NCBI GenBank assembly: GCA_900188465.1
Contig: FZPE01000002.1
Location: 253,489 to 317,488, forward strand
Direction: 5' to 3'
DNA from: Micrococcales bacterium KH10
GTDB lineage: Bacteria; Actinomycetota; Actinomycetes; Actinomycetales; Cellulomonadaceae
DNA length: 64,000 bases
The notes under the pieces were generated by a model, which searched no databases, was not told the origin of the DNA, and worked only from the letters and a program-made list of their open reading frames with translations. The number at the start of each line of letters is the position of its first letter. The stretch's first letter is position 1. Shown here in pieces: positions 1 to 9,025 of the stretch. A program made the translations under genes and the position numbers.

Positions 1-15
1 GAATTCCACGATCAT
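1..15 (-). CDS. IS3-family OrfB, first five codons only
   Basis: ATG at 15-13 overlaps the orfA stop TGA at 14-12 and begins Met-Ile-Val-Glu-Phe, the usual start of the DDE-domain OrfB in this IS3 subgroup. Normally OrfB is expressed as an OrfAB frameshift product. Everything beyond the first five codons is outside the window. Confidence 0.5.
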
Positions 16-323
16 CGGTTGCGGGGGTCAAGTTCCCCCGCGAAGAAAGTCGTTGCCGCCTTGAGCACCGCAACATCTTCACGGAGCCGTTTGTTCTCGT
101 CCTTCAACCGTTTGATCTCAGCGAGCTCAGTGCTGGTGTGGCCCTCGCGTTCACCGGCATCGATATCGGCTTAGCGCACCCAACGCCGCAGCGTTTGCGA
201 GCCGACGCCTTCCTGGCGGGCGACTGCGACGATGGCCTGCGCACTTGACGGGTACTCGCTGCGATGCTCACGCACGAGCCTGACGGCGCGCTCACGGAGC
301 GCGGGATCGATTTTCTTTGGCAT
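12..323 (-). pseudogene. IS3-family transposase OrfA, interrupted by an in-frame stop
   Basis: Starting at ATG 323 the frame gives an N-terminal helix-turn-helix (MPKKIDPALRERAVRLVREH, then a segment ending QTLRRWVR) and, after a TAA at 171-173, continues in the same frame with ADIDAGE and a leucine-zipper segment (EIKRLKDENKRLREDVAVLK) ending FFAGELDPRNR. The total of 103 codons is the normal OrfA length. The TAA is codon 51, where relatives usually have Gln, so a single CAA to TAA change explains it. The HTH half binds the IS ends and the zipper half mediates OrfA/OrfAB assembly, so the stop should abolish a full product. Downstream orfB starts in an ATGA overlap. Confidence 0.8.
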
Positions 324-408
324 GGTGCCATCCTTTCAACTCGAAAAGATGCGGCACCAAACCTACGGCGATTCATCCCGAAAACGAACACCATCACCAC
401 ATCATTCC

Positions 409-791
409 TCACGCCCGAACGATAGTGGGATCGACGTCTTCCCACTCGCCCGTGATGTCGGTGCGAGTGGCACTTGCGGTGAACTCTTCTCGTGCTGTTC
501 CGCTTGGTGTCGCATTCATCGTGGTCCACGGGTCGTATGACTCGATGACTGCCACATCGTGGCCGCACAGCTGCGCTAGGCGCGAGGCCTCCTCCCAGGT
601 GGGTGCTTCGTGGTCATCGCAGGAGTCTGATCTTGCACCACGGATGGTGGATCAGCCAACGCCCCGTCGCTGTTGCGTTGGTCAGCGAATGCCCAAGCGG
701 CACCGCCTACAAGAGAGACAGCAACCGCCGCTGCCACGACACGCTTCCCACGGCTCAGCCGCATGAGATTCATCATTGCTCCGATACGCAC
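409..791 (-). pseudogene. Frameshifted small secreted or membrane-anchored protein, unknown function
   Basis: The 5' part (ATG 791; an alternative ATG lies a few codons in, at MNLMRLSRGKR) encodes a basic start and a hydrophobic segment, VVAAAVAVSLVGGAAWAFA, then DQRNSDGALADPPSVVQDQT. A different frame downstream gives a convincing, codon-biased continuation, EAPTWEEASRLAQLCGHDVA, then VIESYDPWTTM and ending DPTIVRA with TGA at 409-411. The two halves must join through an indel between roughly 605 and 655. No known domain is recognised. It lies 34 bp from the IS3 terminus. Either the gene is decayed or the sequence has an error there; a functional programmed shift is less likely because no slippery site is obvious. 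Confidence 0.55.
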
Positions 792-988
792 AGATCACCT
801 AGACGCGTTTCAAGCAATCGATCGACTTCTCAATTCAGGTAACGAACGGGATCAATTTGATACCGACCCCGGCGATCTCTCTGCGTTCATGGTCGATGAT
901 GACGAACCAACTTAAGCGAAGTGCCGATTGCTCGCTTCACCCCGGTCGGTGCGCGGCGGCACGGCCGTCGTACCGGCGTTCGCATGAG

Positions 989-1054
989 TTGCTGCAGGTT
1001 TTCTTTCTTGTTGACGGTAAACAAACCGTCGACAAGAAAGAAAACCAGCGGCAA
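989..1054 (-). repeat. 66-bp palindromic intergenic element, copy 1
   Basis: The minus strand reads TTGCCGCTGG at the start, has the core GACGGTTTGTTT and ends CTGCAGCAA. The two arms pair over about 30 positions with three mismatches, leaving a TTGTTT loop. The same ends, length and core recur at 35080, 41980 and 44878. It is noncoding and sits between genes. It could be a REP/MITE-like element or a structured RNA. Confidence 0.8.
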
Positions 1055-1100
1055 TAGAAGATGGCGCCGGTGAGGCTCCCGTCACGCTGGCGCTGGGAGC

Positions 1101-1171
1101 GAGTTGTGGACTGGTTTCATAAATGTGGACGGGTAATTTACCGGCCACAACTCCGAGGGCGGGCCACATTT
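1101..1171. repeat. Interleaved GTGG/CCAC inverted repeats
   Basis: Two inverted-repeat pairs cross each other: GAGTTGTGG (1101-1109) with CCACAACTC (1145-1153), and AAATGTGG (1121-1128) with CCACATTT (1164-1171). Between them is the palindrome GGTAATTTACC (1132-1142). The order a-b-a'-b' allows two alternative hairpins. It follows the end of the mnh operon and may act as a terminator. Related GTGG/CCAC structures lie at 10477, 24749 and 42488. Confidence 0.55.
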
Positions 1172-1199
1172 GCCGTAGGCGCGGGGACGCGCCGGGCGA

Positions 1200-1583
1200 T
1201 TAATCGTCGTAACTCGGCGGTTTTGTCTCGGCGCGGGTAGCGGCCATCATGTCGTCGCGCAGATCGTCCACTACCAACAGGTCACGGTCCAGTTGCTCGG
1301 TGCGATAGCCACCGCGGCCGACCATGTGCGCCGCGACGGGAATCGTCAGGAACTGGAAGATCACCACAACAATCAGCATCCCCAGCACCGGCCAACTGCG
1401 CACCCGCAGCGCCTCAGCGGAAAGCACCAGCACCAGCCCCAGCACCTGCGGCTTCGTTCCAGCATGGATACGCGCCAGCAGATCAGGAAAACGCAGGATA
1501 CCGACACCGGCAACCAACGTCAGCAATGACCCCAGCAGCAGCAGTATCGCGGCTACGACATCGGCGAGCTGTGACCAGTTCAT
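1200..1583 (-). CDS. mnhG: Mrp-type Na+/H+ antiporter subunit G
   Basis: This is a small membrane subunit of the multi-subunit cation/proton antiporter that exports Na+ in exchange for protons at the cytoplasmic membrane. The 127-residue product has three hydrophobic segments (about 7-29, 38-56 and 64-86) and the family signature GILRFPDLLARIHAGTKPQV near residue 27, followed by a hydrophilic acidic tail. Its ATG overlaps the mnhF stop by one base (TGATG), implying translational coupling. It is the last gene of the six-gene mnhA-G operon. Confidence 0.93.
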   Translation of the reverse strand: MNWSQLADVVAAILLLLGSLLTLVAGVGILRFPDLLARIHAGTKPQVLGLVLVLSAEALRVRSWPVLGMLIVVVIFQFLTIPVAAHMVGRGGYRTEQLDRDLLVVDDLRDDMMAATRAETKPPSYDD

Positions 1584-2116
1584 CAGTTCACCTCGCCTTG
1601 GTTCGTCCGCTTCTGCTCTGGTTCAGCGCCCGACTGCTGCGCCGCCAGTTGCTGCGCCGCCAGTTGCTGCGCGGCGAGCTGCTGTGCTACCGCCTGCTGA
1701 ACTGCCGACTGCTCAGCGGCCAGTTGCTCCGCTGCAAGTTGTTCTTGCAGCATCTGCTCGTGGAGCAACCGCTCTTCCTCGTCCGCCGCCTCTTCCGCTG
1801 CACGCTGACGCTCTTCTTCTTCCGCAACCTCAGCAGCGGTCTTGATCCGACGCTCAGTGTCCGGCTCGACTGAGGCAAACCGGGAAATCACCACCGAAGA
1901 AACGAACCCGACCATCGACAACGCCACCAGGATCGGCAAAGTGTCGACTCGTTGCGACCAAGCCGCCTCAATCGCGATCCCCGCAACCAGCACGGTAGCG
2001 AACAGGTCAAGGGCAATCGTGCGGTCCAACATTGACGGACCGCGCTCAGCGCGAATCACCGCCAGACACGCGGACACCAGCAAGATCGCGCCACAGATCA
2101 GATAAATCACGGTCAT
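1583..2116 (-). CDS. mnhF: Mrp-type Na+/H+ antiporter subunit F with long Ala/Gln/Glu-rich tail
   Basis: The first 90 or so residues form the usual three-helix MnhF subunit, including ERGPSMLDRTIALDLFATVL. The protein then continues for another 85 residues of charged, helical, low-complexity sequence (EEEERQRAAEEAADEEERLL, then repeats of QQLAA), making 177 residues against about 90 for typical MnhF. The tail is encoded partly by 15-bp tandem repeats at 1636-1680. It is in the same frame, with no stop, and overlaps mnhE by four bases. The tail may form a cytoplasmic coiled coil; its role is unknown. Confidence 0.9.
   Translation of the reverse strand: MTVIYLICGAILLVSACLAVIRAERGPSMLDRTIALDLFATVLVAGIAIEAAWSQRVDTLPILVALSMVGFVSSVVISRFASVEPDTERRIKTAAEVAEEEERQRAAEEAADEEERLLHEQMLQEQLAAEQLAAEQSAVQQAVAQQLAAQQLAAQQLAAQQSGAEPEQKRTNQGEVN
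1636..1680. repeat. 15-bp tandem repeat inside mnhF
   Basis: Two identical units GCTGCGCCGCCAGTT (1636-1650 and 1651-1665) and a third imperfect unit (1666-1680) encode the QQLAA repeats of the MnhF tail. Such a repeat can change copy number by slippage without breaking the frame. Confidence 0.8.
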
Positions 2117-2700
2117 TGCGACACCTCTTTCTTCCCGGTGTCGCGACGACGTGCTCGAACCAATCCAAGCCGCTCCAACTCCTCACGCGGTGCCAATGCA
2201 CGCAGGACTCGTGCTTCCAATTCCAACGTGTCCTGTCGAACCTGCTCGGCGCCGCCAGCCAGGTCGAGGTCGAGCACATGCAGATACAGCGTTCCGGTCA
2301 GTCGGTGGGCATCGACCACGATGGTGCCGGGGACGAGCGCACTGATCTGCGCGACCGACGTCATTGTCAGGTCATTGGCTCGGCGCAACTTCACCCCGAT
2401 AATTCCACCGCGCGGAGTGTATCCGAATCGGAACGCGAGTTTACTGACCTGCCAGGATGCCTGGACCAGATCAATATGGAACTTGACCAGCAGCACGAAG
2501 GCGCCCCACGGGTGCAATCGGCCGTGGAAACCGATCCGTGGCATGGGAAGTAAGAACACCGTCACCGCACCGATAAGAACACCGGCCGCAATGGTCCCTG
2601 GGTGCGGGTCACCCCATAGCATCGCCCACAGCACGGCCAACACGATCAGGCCGGTCACACTGACGGCGACCTGTCGACGACGCGGATGGAAACCGTTCAC
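2113..2700 (-). CDS. mnhE: Mrp-type Na+/H+ antiporter subunit E
   Basis: The 195-residue product has two or three N-terminal hydrophobic helices (about 11-60), the HPWGAFVLLVKFHIDLVQAS segment, then the family's soluble part around LTMTSVAQISALVPGTIVVD and a C-terminal LEARVLRALAPREELERLGL segment. MnhE is an accessory membrane subunit needed for full antiport activity in the family. The gene overlaps mnhD upstream and mnhF downstream by four bases each. Confidence 0.93.
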   Translation of the reverse strand: MNGFHPRRRQVAVSVTGLIVLAVLWAMLWGDPHPGTIAAGVLIGAVTVFLLPMPRIGFHGRLHPWGAFVLLVKFHIDLVQASWQVSKLAFRFGYTPRGGIIGVKLRRANDLTMTSVAQISALVPGTIVVDAHRLTGTLYLHVLDLDLAGGAEQVRQDTLELEARVLRALAPREELERLGLVRARRRDTGKKEVSQ

Positions 2701-4202
2701 GATGTACCCCCCAACACGTTAGTGATATACACCGATGGATCCATCAGTTCGTCGGCGGCTCGGGTGGCGTAACCGTATACCGGACCAGCGACGAAAGTCA
2801 GACCAAGCACTGCGACCAGCATCATCCCCGTGGGGAACACCATGGTGCGCGGCAGCCGCTCCTGCGGCAGCTCGATGGTCGGGGCCTGCCAGAACGCCTT
2901 GTTCCATGCCTTGACCACCGCGTACAGCGTCAACAGGGACGTGACGATTGCGCCCGCGACCAAGACCCAGGTCAGCGGTTCGTCAAATTGCACACCGGCT
3001 TGCAGCAGGCCCAGTTTGCCCAAGAAGCCCGACAGCGGCGGAATGCCCGCCAGTGACATAGCCGGGATGAAGAACAGAATGGCCAACCCCGGCGAAGCCT
3101 TGGCGAGTCCGCCCAGCCGGTCGAGGTTCGTCGTCCCGCCACGGCGTTCAATCAGCCCCACCACCAGGAACAACGTGGTCTGAACCATAATGTGGTGAAT
3201 GATGTAGAACACCGCGCCAGCCATACCGGTTCGAGTCGACAGCGCAATACCGAAGACCATGTATCCGATATGGCTGACCAACGTGAATGACAGCAGACGT
3301 TTGATGTCGCTTTGCGCGACCGCACCGAGGATACCCAGGATCATGGTGGCCAACGCCAGAATCATCAGCAGATTGTCGAGCCTGGTCTCGGTGAACAACA
3401 GCGTCTGGGTGCGCATGATCGCGTACACACCGACCTTGGTCAGCAAACCGGCGAAGACTGCCGTGACTGGGGCCGGGGCCGTAGGGTACGAGTCCGGCAA
3501 CCACGCCGAAAGCGGGAAGATCGCTGCCTTGATGCCGAAGGCCAAAAGCAACAACACCTGGATGGCCAGCGAAACTCCCGGATCGATCTCAGGAAGCCGC
3601 TGCGCCAGATGCGCCAGGTTGATGGTCCCGGTTGCCGCGTATGTGACGGCCAATCCGGTCAAGAAGATCACGGACGAGACCAACGCCACGACCACATAGA
3701 TCGCGCCGGCCCGAATGCGCTCGCCGGTCCCGCCCAGCGTCAACAGCACATAACTCGCGGCGAGCAATATCTCGAAACCGACATACAAGTTGAACAGATC
3801 GCCCGCGATGAAGGCGTTGGAGACGCCCGCCGCAAGGATCAGATAGGTCGGGTAATAGATGGTCACCGGCGCTTCGGCCGCGCCATCGGCGATGTCCTGC
3901 CCCAGCGAGTACAACAACACGCACAGCAGCACGAACGCTGAGACGGTCAGCATCAGGGCCGAAAGCCGGTCCACGACGAGGCTGATGCCCAGTGGCGCAT
4001 CCCAGCCGCCCAGGTGCATGACCAACGCGCCGGAGTCAGCGGCTACCAGCAGCGTGGCACCGACGACGACCATCAGGGCCAGTGCAGCAACGGCGAAAAG
4101 TCGCTGGAGTTTCGGAACCCGCCACAGCGCGAGCGTCAGACCCGCAGTGACCAGCGGAATGACCACGGGAAGCGGGACAAGGTAAGCAGCGTCGATATTC
4201 AT
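2697..4202 (-). CDS. mnhD: Mrp-type Na+/H+ antiporter subunit D (NuoN/NuoM-like)
   Basis: The 501-residue polytopic membrane protein is related to proton-pumping subunits of respiratory complex I. The Proton_antipo_M core covers about residues 115-410, with segments such as LFNLYVGFEILLAASYVLLT, IKAAIFPLSAWLPDSYPTAP and FTLVSHIGYMVFGIALSTRT. In the Mrp complex MnhA and MnhD are thought to carry the ion paths. It overlaps mnhC and mnhE by four bases each, consistent with one transcript. Confidence 0.95.
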   Translation of the reverse strand: MNIDAAYLVPLPVVIPLVTAGLTLALWRVPKLQRLFAVAALALMVVVGATLLVAADSGALVMHLGGWDAPLGISLVVDRLSALMLTVSAFVLLCVLLYSLGQDIADGAAEAPVTIYYPTYLILAAGVSNAFIAGDLFNLYVGFEILLAASYVLLTLGGTGERIRAGAIYVVVALVSSVIFLTGLAVTYAATGTINLAHLAQRLPEIDPGVSLAIQVLLLLAFGIKAAIFPLSAWLPDSYPTAPAPVTAVFAGLLTKVGVYAIMRTQTLLFTETRLDNLLMILALATMILGILGAVAQSDIKRLLSFTLVSHIGYMVFGIALSTRTGMAGAVFYIIHHIMVQTTLFLVVGLIERRGGTTNLDRLGGLAKASPGLAILFFIPAMSLAGIPPLSGFLGKLGLLQAGVQFDEPLTWVLVAGAIVTSLLTLYAVVKAWNKAFWQAPTIELPQERLPRTMVFPTGMMLVAVLGLTFVAGPVYGYATRAADELMDPSVYITNVLGGTS

Positions 4203-4735
4203 CGCTGATCACCTCCGCGCTGCGCATCGTCTACCCCGTGCCCGTTGCGGGATTCGGTTTCTTCTTCGGAGTCGTCTTCAGTCTCATCGCGCACCCCAGC
4301 CGCCTGGTCATCGAGCGGGGTGGCGTCGGATGTGTCGGTGTCAACGTCGAAGACCGCCGGGGCGTTCTTCGCAGCCAATCGCGCAATACGACGGTCTTCG
4401 AGGTCGTCTTGCACCTCGTCATGGCCATTGAGTTGCCACGACCGATATGCCATAGCTCCCACAAACCCGACGAGTCCCAATGTGATGACGATGGCGGTGA
4501 GCACCATGGCCTGCGGCAGCGGATCGGTCCATCCTGACTCCTCACCGTTACCGATCAGCGGCGCGTTACCCGCTCGTCCCGCTGCGATCAGGAACATCAG
4601 GTTCACGCCATTGCCCAGCAAAATGAATCCGAGCAGGATACGTGTCAGTGACCGTTCCAGCATCAGGTAAACCCCGCTGATCACGAATGCGCCCACGGCG
4701 ATGACCAACACAATCGATGGTGCGGTGTCAATCAC
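4199..4735 (-). CDS. mnhC: Mrp-type Na+/H+ antiporter subunit C with acidic tail
   Basis: This is a NuoK-like subunit. Three transmembrane helices lie within about residues 8-100 (VYLMLERSLTRILLGFILLG, NLMFLIAAGRAG, VLTAIVITLGLVGFVGAMAY). An extra hydrophilic tail of about 65 residues follows, rich in Asp and Glu (DVDTDTSD, DETEDDSEEETESRNGHGVD), so the protein is 178 residues where many homologues are 110-130. It overlaps mnhA and mnhD by four bases. Confidence 0.93.
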   Translation of the reverse strand: MIDTAPSIVLVIAVGAFVISGVYLMLERSLTRILLGFILLGNGVNLMFLIAAGRAGNAPLIGNGEESGWTDPLPQAMVLTAIVITLGLVGFVGAMAYRSWQLNGHDEVQDDLEDRRIARLAAKNAPAVFDVDTDTSDATPLDDQAAGVRDETEDDSEEETESRNGHGVDDAQRGGDQR

Positions 4736-7700
4736 GGCTGCACCTCCCCCTGCTTGTCGATTTCAGCACCCAGGGAGTGCAGGACGTCGAGCACCAGCCC
4801 GACCACAACCAAGAACACACCGACGTCGAAGAACCAGGACGAGACCATCTTCACGTCCCCGAAGATCGGCAGATCGAAATGCCAGATCGTCGATTGAAGC
4901 ATGGCCCCCTCGGTGATGAGCCCCGCGACACCGGTACCCACAGACAGCACAAGTCCCAGGCCCAGCAGTAGACCCGGTTGCACCGGCAGCGCTTCTGCCA
5001 ACTCGTACCGGCCTCCGGCCAAATACCGGATCGTCAACGCGATACCTACGATCAGGCCGGCGGCAAACCCGCCACCAGGGTTGTTGTGCCCGGAAAACAG
5101 CAAGAACGCGGCAAATAGCACGATGGGGTGGAACACCAACCGTGTGACCACCTCGAATACCAATGAGCGACGTTGCGGTGCCAGTGTTCGGCCCGCTCGC
5201 AACCAGGTTGGCCGTTGCGGATCGGCTTTGGTGATCGCTGCTTCGGCCCGGCGGCGCAGTGCCGCACCGCGGTCAGTGACGGTCTCCGTCGCCCATACCT
5301 GTGAGGTGGCCTCGCCACCGAGGTCACCCACACGCTCCAGATTGGAGGTGCGACGCCGCAAGAAGACAAGCGAAGCGATACCGGTGGCTGCGACCAGCAG
5401 CACAGAGATCTCACCCATGGTGTCCCAGGCACGAGTATCCACCAGGATCACGTTGACGATATTGCGTCCACCACCGTACTCGTAGATCAGGTCGGCAATC
5501 TGATGTGACACCGGCAGGTGGATGCGCGCACCGGACGCCACCAACGCCAGCCCCATCATCACCACTCCGGCAGCAATGGCGATGGCCAGGCGTGACCAAC
5601 GGCTGCGCAGCAGCGGTCGGTCGGAGAAATACGGCGGAAGCTTGCGCAATACCAGGACGAGCACCACCAACGTGATGGTCTCGACCAGTACCTGGGTCAG
5701 CGCCAAATCCGGCGCGCCGTGCAGTACGAACAGGGCGGCAACCGCATAGCCGCCGAACCCAGCGAGCAACACTGCTTTAAGACGGCGTCGCGACCGCACG
5801 GCCAGGATCACGGCAATACAGATGATCGCGACCGGAATGATCTGCGCTGGCGAATCCCACAACCGGACTCGGTCCGGCCACGGTGACATCACCACGGCAA
5901 TACCTGCGGCGATGACGAAGGTCGAGAAGATGACACCGACGTACAGCGGCAGCGAACCACGCTGGGTCAGCGCCGTCACATCGGCGGCGACATCGTCGAG
6001 TTTGCGCATCATGCGGCGGTACAGGTAGTCGGCCTCGACTTTACCGCCGATGCGTAACTGGAACCGTTCGACGTGGTTGCGGGCCAAGAAGAGGCCGAAA
6101 CCGGCCGTCAGTGCGATGACGGTTCCGATCAATGCTGGCGAGATACCGGCCCACAACGTCAGATGGCCCTCGTGACCGATCGAATATTGGGCCGCATGCG
6201 GTTGGACGAGACTTTCAAACCAGCCCGGGAAGAATCCCAGCACCACACCTGCGATAGCCAAGGCCAGTGGCGGCAGCGAGAGCAGCCAGGAGGGGCGGCG
6301 GATGGTGGCTGGATCGATGCACGCGAGGTCTTCGTCTGAGTCAGCGACAACCGCGCTCGGTGTCGACTTCTTTGTTGCAAACGCACCCCACCAGAACCGG
6401 ATCCCGTAGGCGGCGGTCATCGCCGAACCTATCACCAGCACCGTGAAGACGAGCGGCCCGACCCACGTGGCGGCACCGGGAACGCCATCGTGGGCGAATG
6501 CCTCTAGGGCGGCTTCTTTGGCGACGTAGCCGGCGGTTACTGGTAGACCGATCATTGATGCGGTAGCCAGACCACCGGCCCATGCCAGTGAGGGGACTCG
6601 CCGCCCAACGCCTGAGAGTCGACGCAAGTCGCGAGTTCCCGCGATCACGTCGACCGCGCCAGTTGTCAAGAACAGCGCGGCTTTGAACATCGCATGCGCG
6701 CAAAGCATGGCGACACCGGCGAGAGCCGCAGATTTCGTACCGGTTCCTACCAGCACTATCAGCATGCCGAGTTGGCTCACCGTTCCGTACGCGAGGACGA
6801 GCTTGAGGTCATGTTGTCGGAGTGCACGGTAGCCACCCAGCAGGAAGGTGGCCAATCCCAGCGTGAGCACCAGAATCTGCCAGATCAGTTCGCCGCCATA
6901 GGTCGGGGCGAACCGTGCGACAAGGTAGACACCGGCTTTGACCATGGCCGCAGCATGGAGGTACGAACTCACCGGTGTCGGCGCGGCCATAGCGGCGGGC
7001 AACCAGAAATGCAGTGGGACGAGTGCTGACTTGCTTGCCGCACCGACCAGCAGGCACACCAGCGCAACGTTGACGGCTGTCGACTGCGGCGCTGCCGCGA
7101 GGAGTGTAGCCAGTTCATAACCGCCGGGAACGGATTCGCCCAGGATGATCAGTCCGACCAGCATCGCCAGACCACCGGCGGTGGTGATCACGATGGCTTG
7201 CATCGCGGCACGACGCGATGGCTTCCGATCGGAATAGTGTCCGATCAGCAGGTAGGAGAACACTGTGGTGAGTTCCCAGAAGACGAACATCACGATGGTG
7301 TTCTCGGCAGTGACCAAACCGGCCATCGCTCCCGCGAATGCCACGAAAACGGCCCCAAAGCGCCCCGAACCAGTTGCCTTCGCTGAAAAGTATCCGGAAC
7401 AGTAGATCAGTACCAGCGCCCCGATGCCGCCGACGATGAACAGCATGATCCAACTGAGTGTGTCGATCCTGAAGGTGAGGTCAACACCGAGGTCGGGCAT
7501 CCAGGAATAGGCTTGCGTCACCGCGGTTCCGGAGCGCACTTGATCAGTGATGCTCACCGCATACGCCACAACTGATGCCGGGGCAAGCGCCAATATTGCG
7601 AAAGCCCGGCGGCCTACGTAACGAAAGACCGTGGGCGCAGCAAGTGCCAGCACGAGATGCAGCGCGAGGAGTTGCAGCACTAAGGCGATCCTGTCTGGTC

Positions 7701-7749
7701 GTGAGGGCAGAGCAATCGCGTCACGGCCCACGGGTGACGTGGGAATCAC
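4732..7749 (-). CDS. mnhA: Mrp-type Na+/H+ antiporter, fused subunits A and B
   Basis: The 1005-residue product combines MnhA (NuoL-like; Proton_antipo core about residues 120-420 with GALVLIYCSGYFSAKATGSG, HFWLPAAMAAPTPVSSYLHA and YGTVSQLGMLIVLVGTG), an MnhA C-terminal helical part (about 560-790), and an MnhB domain (about 850-1000: VTRLVFHPIVLFAAFLLFSG, HNNPGGGFAAGLIVGIAL). This explains the absence of a separate mnhB. The GTG at 7749 is the longest start; a GTG at 7680, just before LQLLALHLVLALAAP, fits the usual N-terminus of the family and is a real alternative. It is the first gene of the operon. Confidence 0.94.
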   Translation of the reverse strand: MIPTSPVGRDAIALPSRPDRIALVLQLLALHLVLALAAPTVFRYVGRRAFAILALAPASVVAYAVSITDQVRSGTAVTQAYSWMPDLGVDLTFRIDTLSWIMLFIVGGIGALVLIYCSGYFSAKATGSGRFGAVFVAFAGAMAGLVTAENTIVMFVFWELTTVFSYLLIGHYSDRKPSRRAAMQAIVITTAGGLAMLVGLIILGESVPGGYELATLLAAAPQSTAVNVALVCLLVGAASKSALVPLHFWLPAAMAAPTPVSSYLHAAAMVKAGVYLVARFAPTYGGELIWQILVLTLGLATFLLGGYRALRQHDLKLVLAYGTVSQLGMLIVLVGTGTKSAALAGVAMLCAHAMFKAALFLTTGAVDVIAGTRDLRRLSGVGRRVPSLAWAGGLATASMIGLPVTAGYVAKEAALEAFAHDGVPGAATWVGPLVFTVLVIGSAMTAAYGIRFWWGAFATKKSTPSAVVADSDEDLACIDPATIRRPSWLLSLPPLALAIAGVVLGFFPGWFESLVQPHAAQYSIGHEGHLTLWAGISPALIGTVIALTAGFGLFLARNHVERFQLRIGGKVEADYLYRRMMRKLDDVAADVTALTQRGSLPLYVGVIFSTFVIAAGIAVVMSPWPDRVRLWDSPAQIIPVAIICIAVILAVRSRRRLKAVLLAGFGGYAVAALFVLHGAPDLALTQVLVETITLVVLVLVLRKLPPYFSDRPLLRSRWSRLAIAIAAGVVMMGLALVASGARIHLPVSHQIADLIYEYGGGRNIVNVILVDTRAWDTMGEISVLLVAATGIASLVFLRRRTSNLERVGDLGGEATSQVWATETVTDRGAALRRRAEAAITKADPQRPTWLRAGRTLAPQRRSLVFEVVTRLVFHPIVLFAAFLLFSGHNNPGGGFAAGLIVGIALTIRYLAGGRYELAEALPVQPGLLLGLGLVLSVGTGVAGLITEGAMLQSTIWHFDLPIFGDVKMVSSWFFDVGVFLVVVGLVLDVLHSLGAEIDKQGEVQP

Positions 7750-7870
7750 CCGGTAACCCGGAACACTGAAGCGGTGAGGTCATTTTATCAACGCAAAAGG
7801 GGATGAACCGGGGTGCGTTCGCTTAACGCGGATGGAGGGTATAGGACGAGGCACTTCTGCCCCACTGTTT

Positions 7871-9025
7871 TCACTGCAAATATTGGGGATCGACGGCGAA
7901 GCCGTGCGCATCGACGAGATATCCACCGCATGCTTCATGCAGCGCTGCTGCCCAAGCAGCAATGATCCGTGCCGCCTCAGCACGTTCGTACAACAGCGTG
8001 TCACTGAGCCGCTCTCGATGCGCCCCGGCAATGTCTGATGGTTCCCACGCGAGTCGGTACTGCACACATCCTCGTTGCAGTTCTTCGTCGTGACGCAGTA
8101 CCGCCGGTATGATCTCGGCCGCACCGACCTCGACGCTGACATACGGGTCATCGGCGACGGAGTCGTCGCGGACCGCAACCGGTACGGGAACCGGCACCAC
8201 AATGGCGTAACCGCTCACCTTCGGGTCATCGCGCAAGACCGTAAGATCTTCCTCGTCCACAGCGTCGTGGATCTGCGCCAAGGTGGCCTCGTCCAGTGAG
8301 AACTCGTCCTCGCTCCCGGCAACTCGTCCCTGGACACCATCGAGCGCTGGCTGCGATGGGATGTCCTGCGAGGGCGGACCCGCCCAAGCGTGATTTGTCG
8401 AACCTAGTCTGGCCTGCGGAAATACCTGCTGGCATAACACTTCGGCGGCGGCCGGGGTCAACCACACCGGCGAGTAGATCGTCAAGTCCGGTTCGGCGGC
8501 CGGGTCAGGTTCGATCAACTCGTACCTGGGTTGATCAGCGTCACCTCTCACGTCGAGCAGAACCGCCCCGTGGAGACGGCGCGCCGCCGCAATCAGCCAC
8601 TGTATGACTCGTAACTCTTCGCGTTTCGGCCAGGACCCTCGCATCACCCGTATGAGACCGTCGCGGTCACCGGCCGTCACTGGCACGTCATCATCGCGCT
8701 CCACCAGCGTGTCGATCGCATACCACCGGTGGTCGGGTGCAATGCGCGAGATGGCCTCGTCGCTCAAACCTGGCCGATTCCGCGGCGTCTGCGGCAACTG
8801 CACCAACGCCGAATGCCGCGACAACGCGACGACTGCTTCCGCACCAGTGGCAGCACTTGGATCACATTCGGGGACGAGTTCTCCCAGACGCTGCGCATCC
8901 GTGGCGAACTGTGCGCCGCGAAAGGCGGCATCAGCGAGGATGAAGACCTCATCCGTGCCGACGTCACTGCCTGTGATCAGGAAGTGACGCGTGCGAGTCA
9001 GTGAGGAGCGCCGCGGTAGGTTCAC
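7871..9025 (-). CDS. Conserved-looking soluble protein of unknown function, coupled to dcd
   Basis: The 384-residue protein has no signal peptide, no membrane segment and no motif I recognise. It is rich in Asp, Glu and Ala, with a segment [20 protein letters not shown] in the middle and a C-terminal helical segment [20 protein letters not shown]. It starts in a four-base ATGA overlap with the stop of dcd, so the two are almost certainly co-translated. The mnh operon begins 121 bp downstream. Codon use matches the neighbours. Operon partnership with dcd is the only functional hint. Confidence 0.8.
   Translation of the reverse strand: MNLPRRSSLTRTRHFLITGSDVGTDEVFILADAAFRGAQFATDAQRLGELVPECDPSAATGAEAVVALSRHSALVQLPQTPRNRPGLSDEAISRIAPDHRWYAIDTLVERDDDVPVTAGDRDGLIRVMRGSWPKREELRVIQWLIAAARRLHGAVLLDVRGDADQPRYELIEPDPAAEPDLTIYSPVWLTPAAAEVLCQQVFPQARLGSTNHAWAGPPSQDIPSQPALDGVQGRVAGSEDEFSLDEATLAQIHDAVDEEDLTVLRDDPKVSGYAIVVPVPVPVAVRDDSVADDPYVSVEVGAAEIIPAVLRHDEELQRGCVQYRLAWEPSDIAGAHRERLSDTLLYERAEAARIIAAWAAALHEACGGYLVDAHGFAVDPQYLQ

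Larger units (their letters stand above)
1..375 (-). mobile_element. IS3-family insertion sequence, one end (truncated by window)
   Basis: The minus strand reads from a probable left terminus at about 375 (the end starts TGAATCGCC on the minus strand, with the usual IS3-type TG terminus) through orfA and into the first codons of orfB at the window edge. The short leader between terminus and orfA, the HTH plus leucine-zipper orfA product and the ATGA overlap with orfB are typical of the family. The rest of orfB and the other inverted repeat lie outside the window, so neither target duplication nor full length can be judged. The orfA copy carries a stop, so this copy is probably not autonomous. 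Confidence 0.75.
792..1199. other. Intergenic region holding two inverted-repeat elements
   Basis: No credible gene is visible in these roughly 400 bases between the frameshifted gene and the end of mnhG. The stretch contains copy 1 of the 66-bp palindromic element (989-1054) and an interleaved GTGG/CCAC inverted repeat (1101-1171). The second lies right after the mnhG stop on the minus strand and may serve as the operon terminator. Confidence 0.6.

Noticed and set aside
1636-1680. Short tandem repeats that might be a CRISPR-like array.
   Set aside because: They are contiguous 15-bp coding repeats without spacers inside mnhF.
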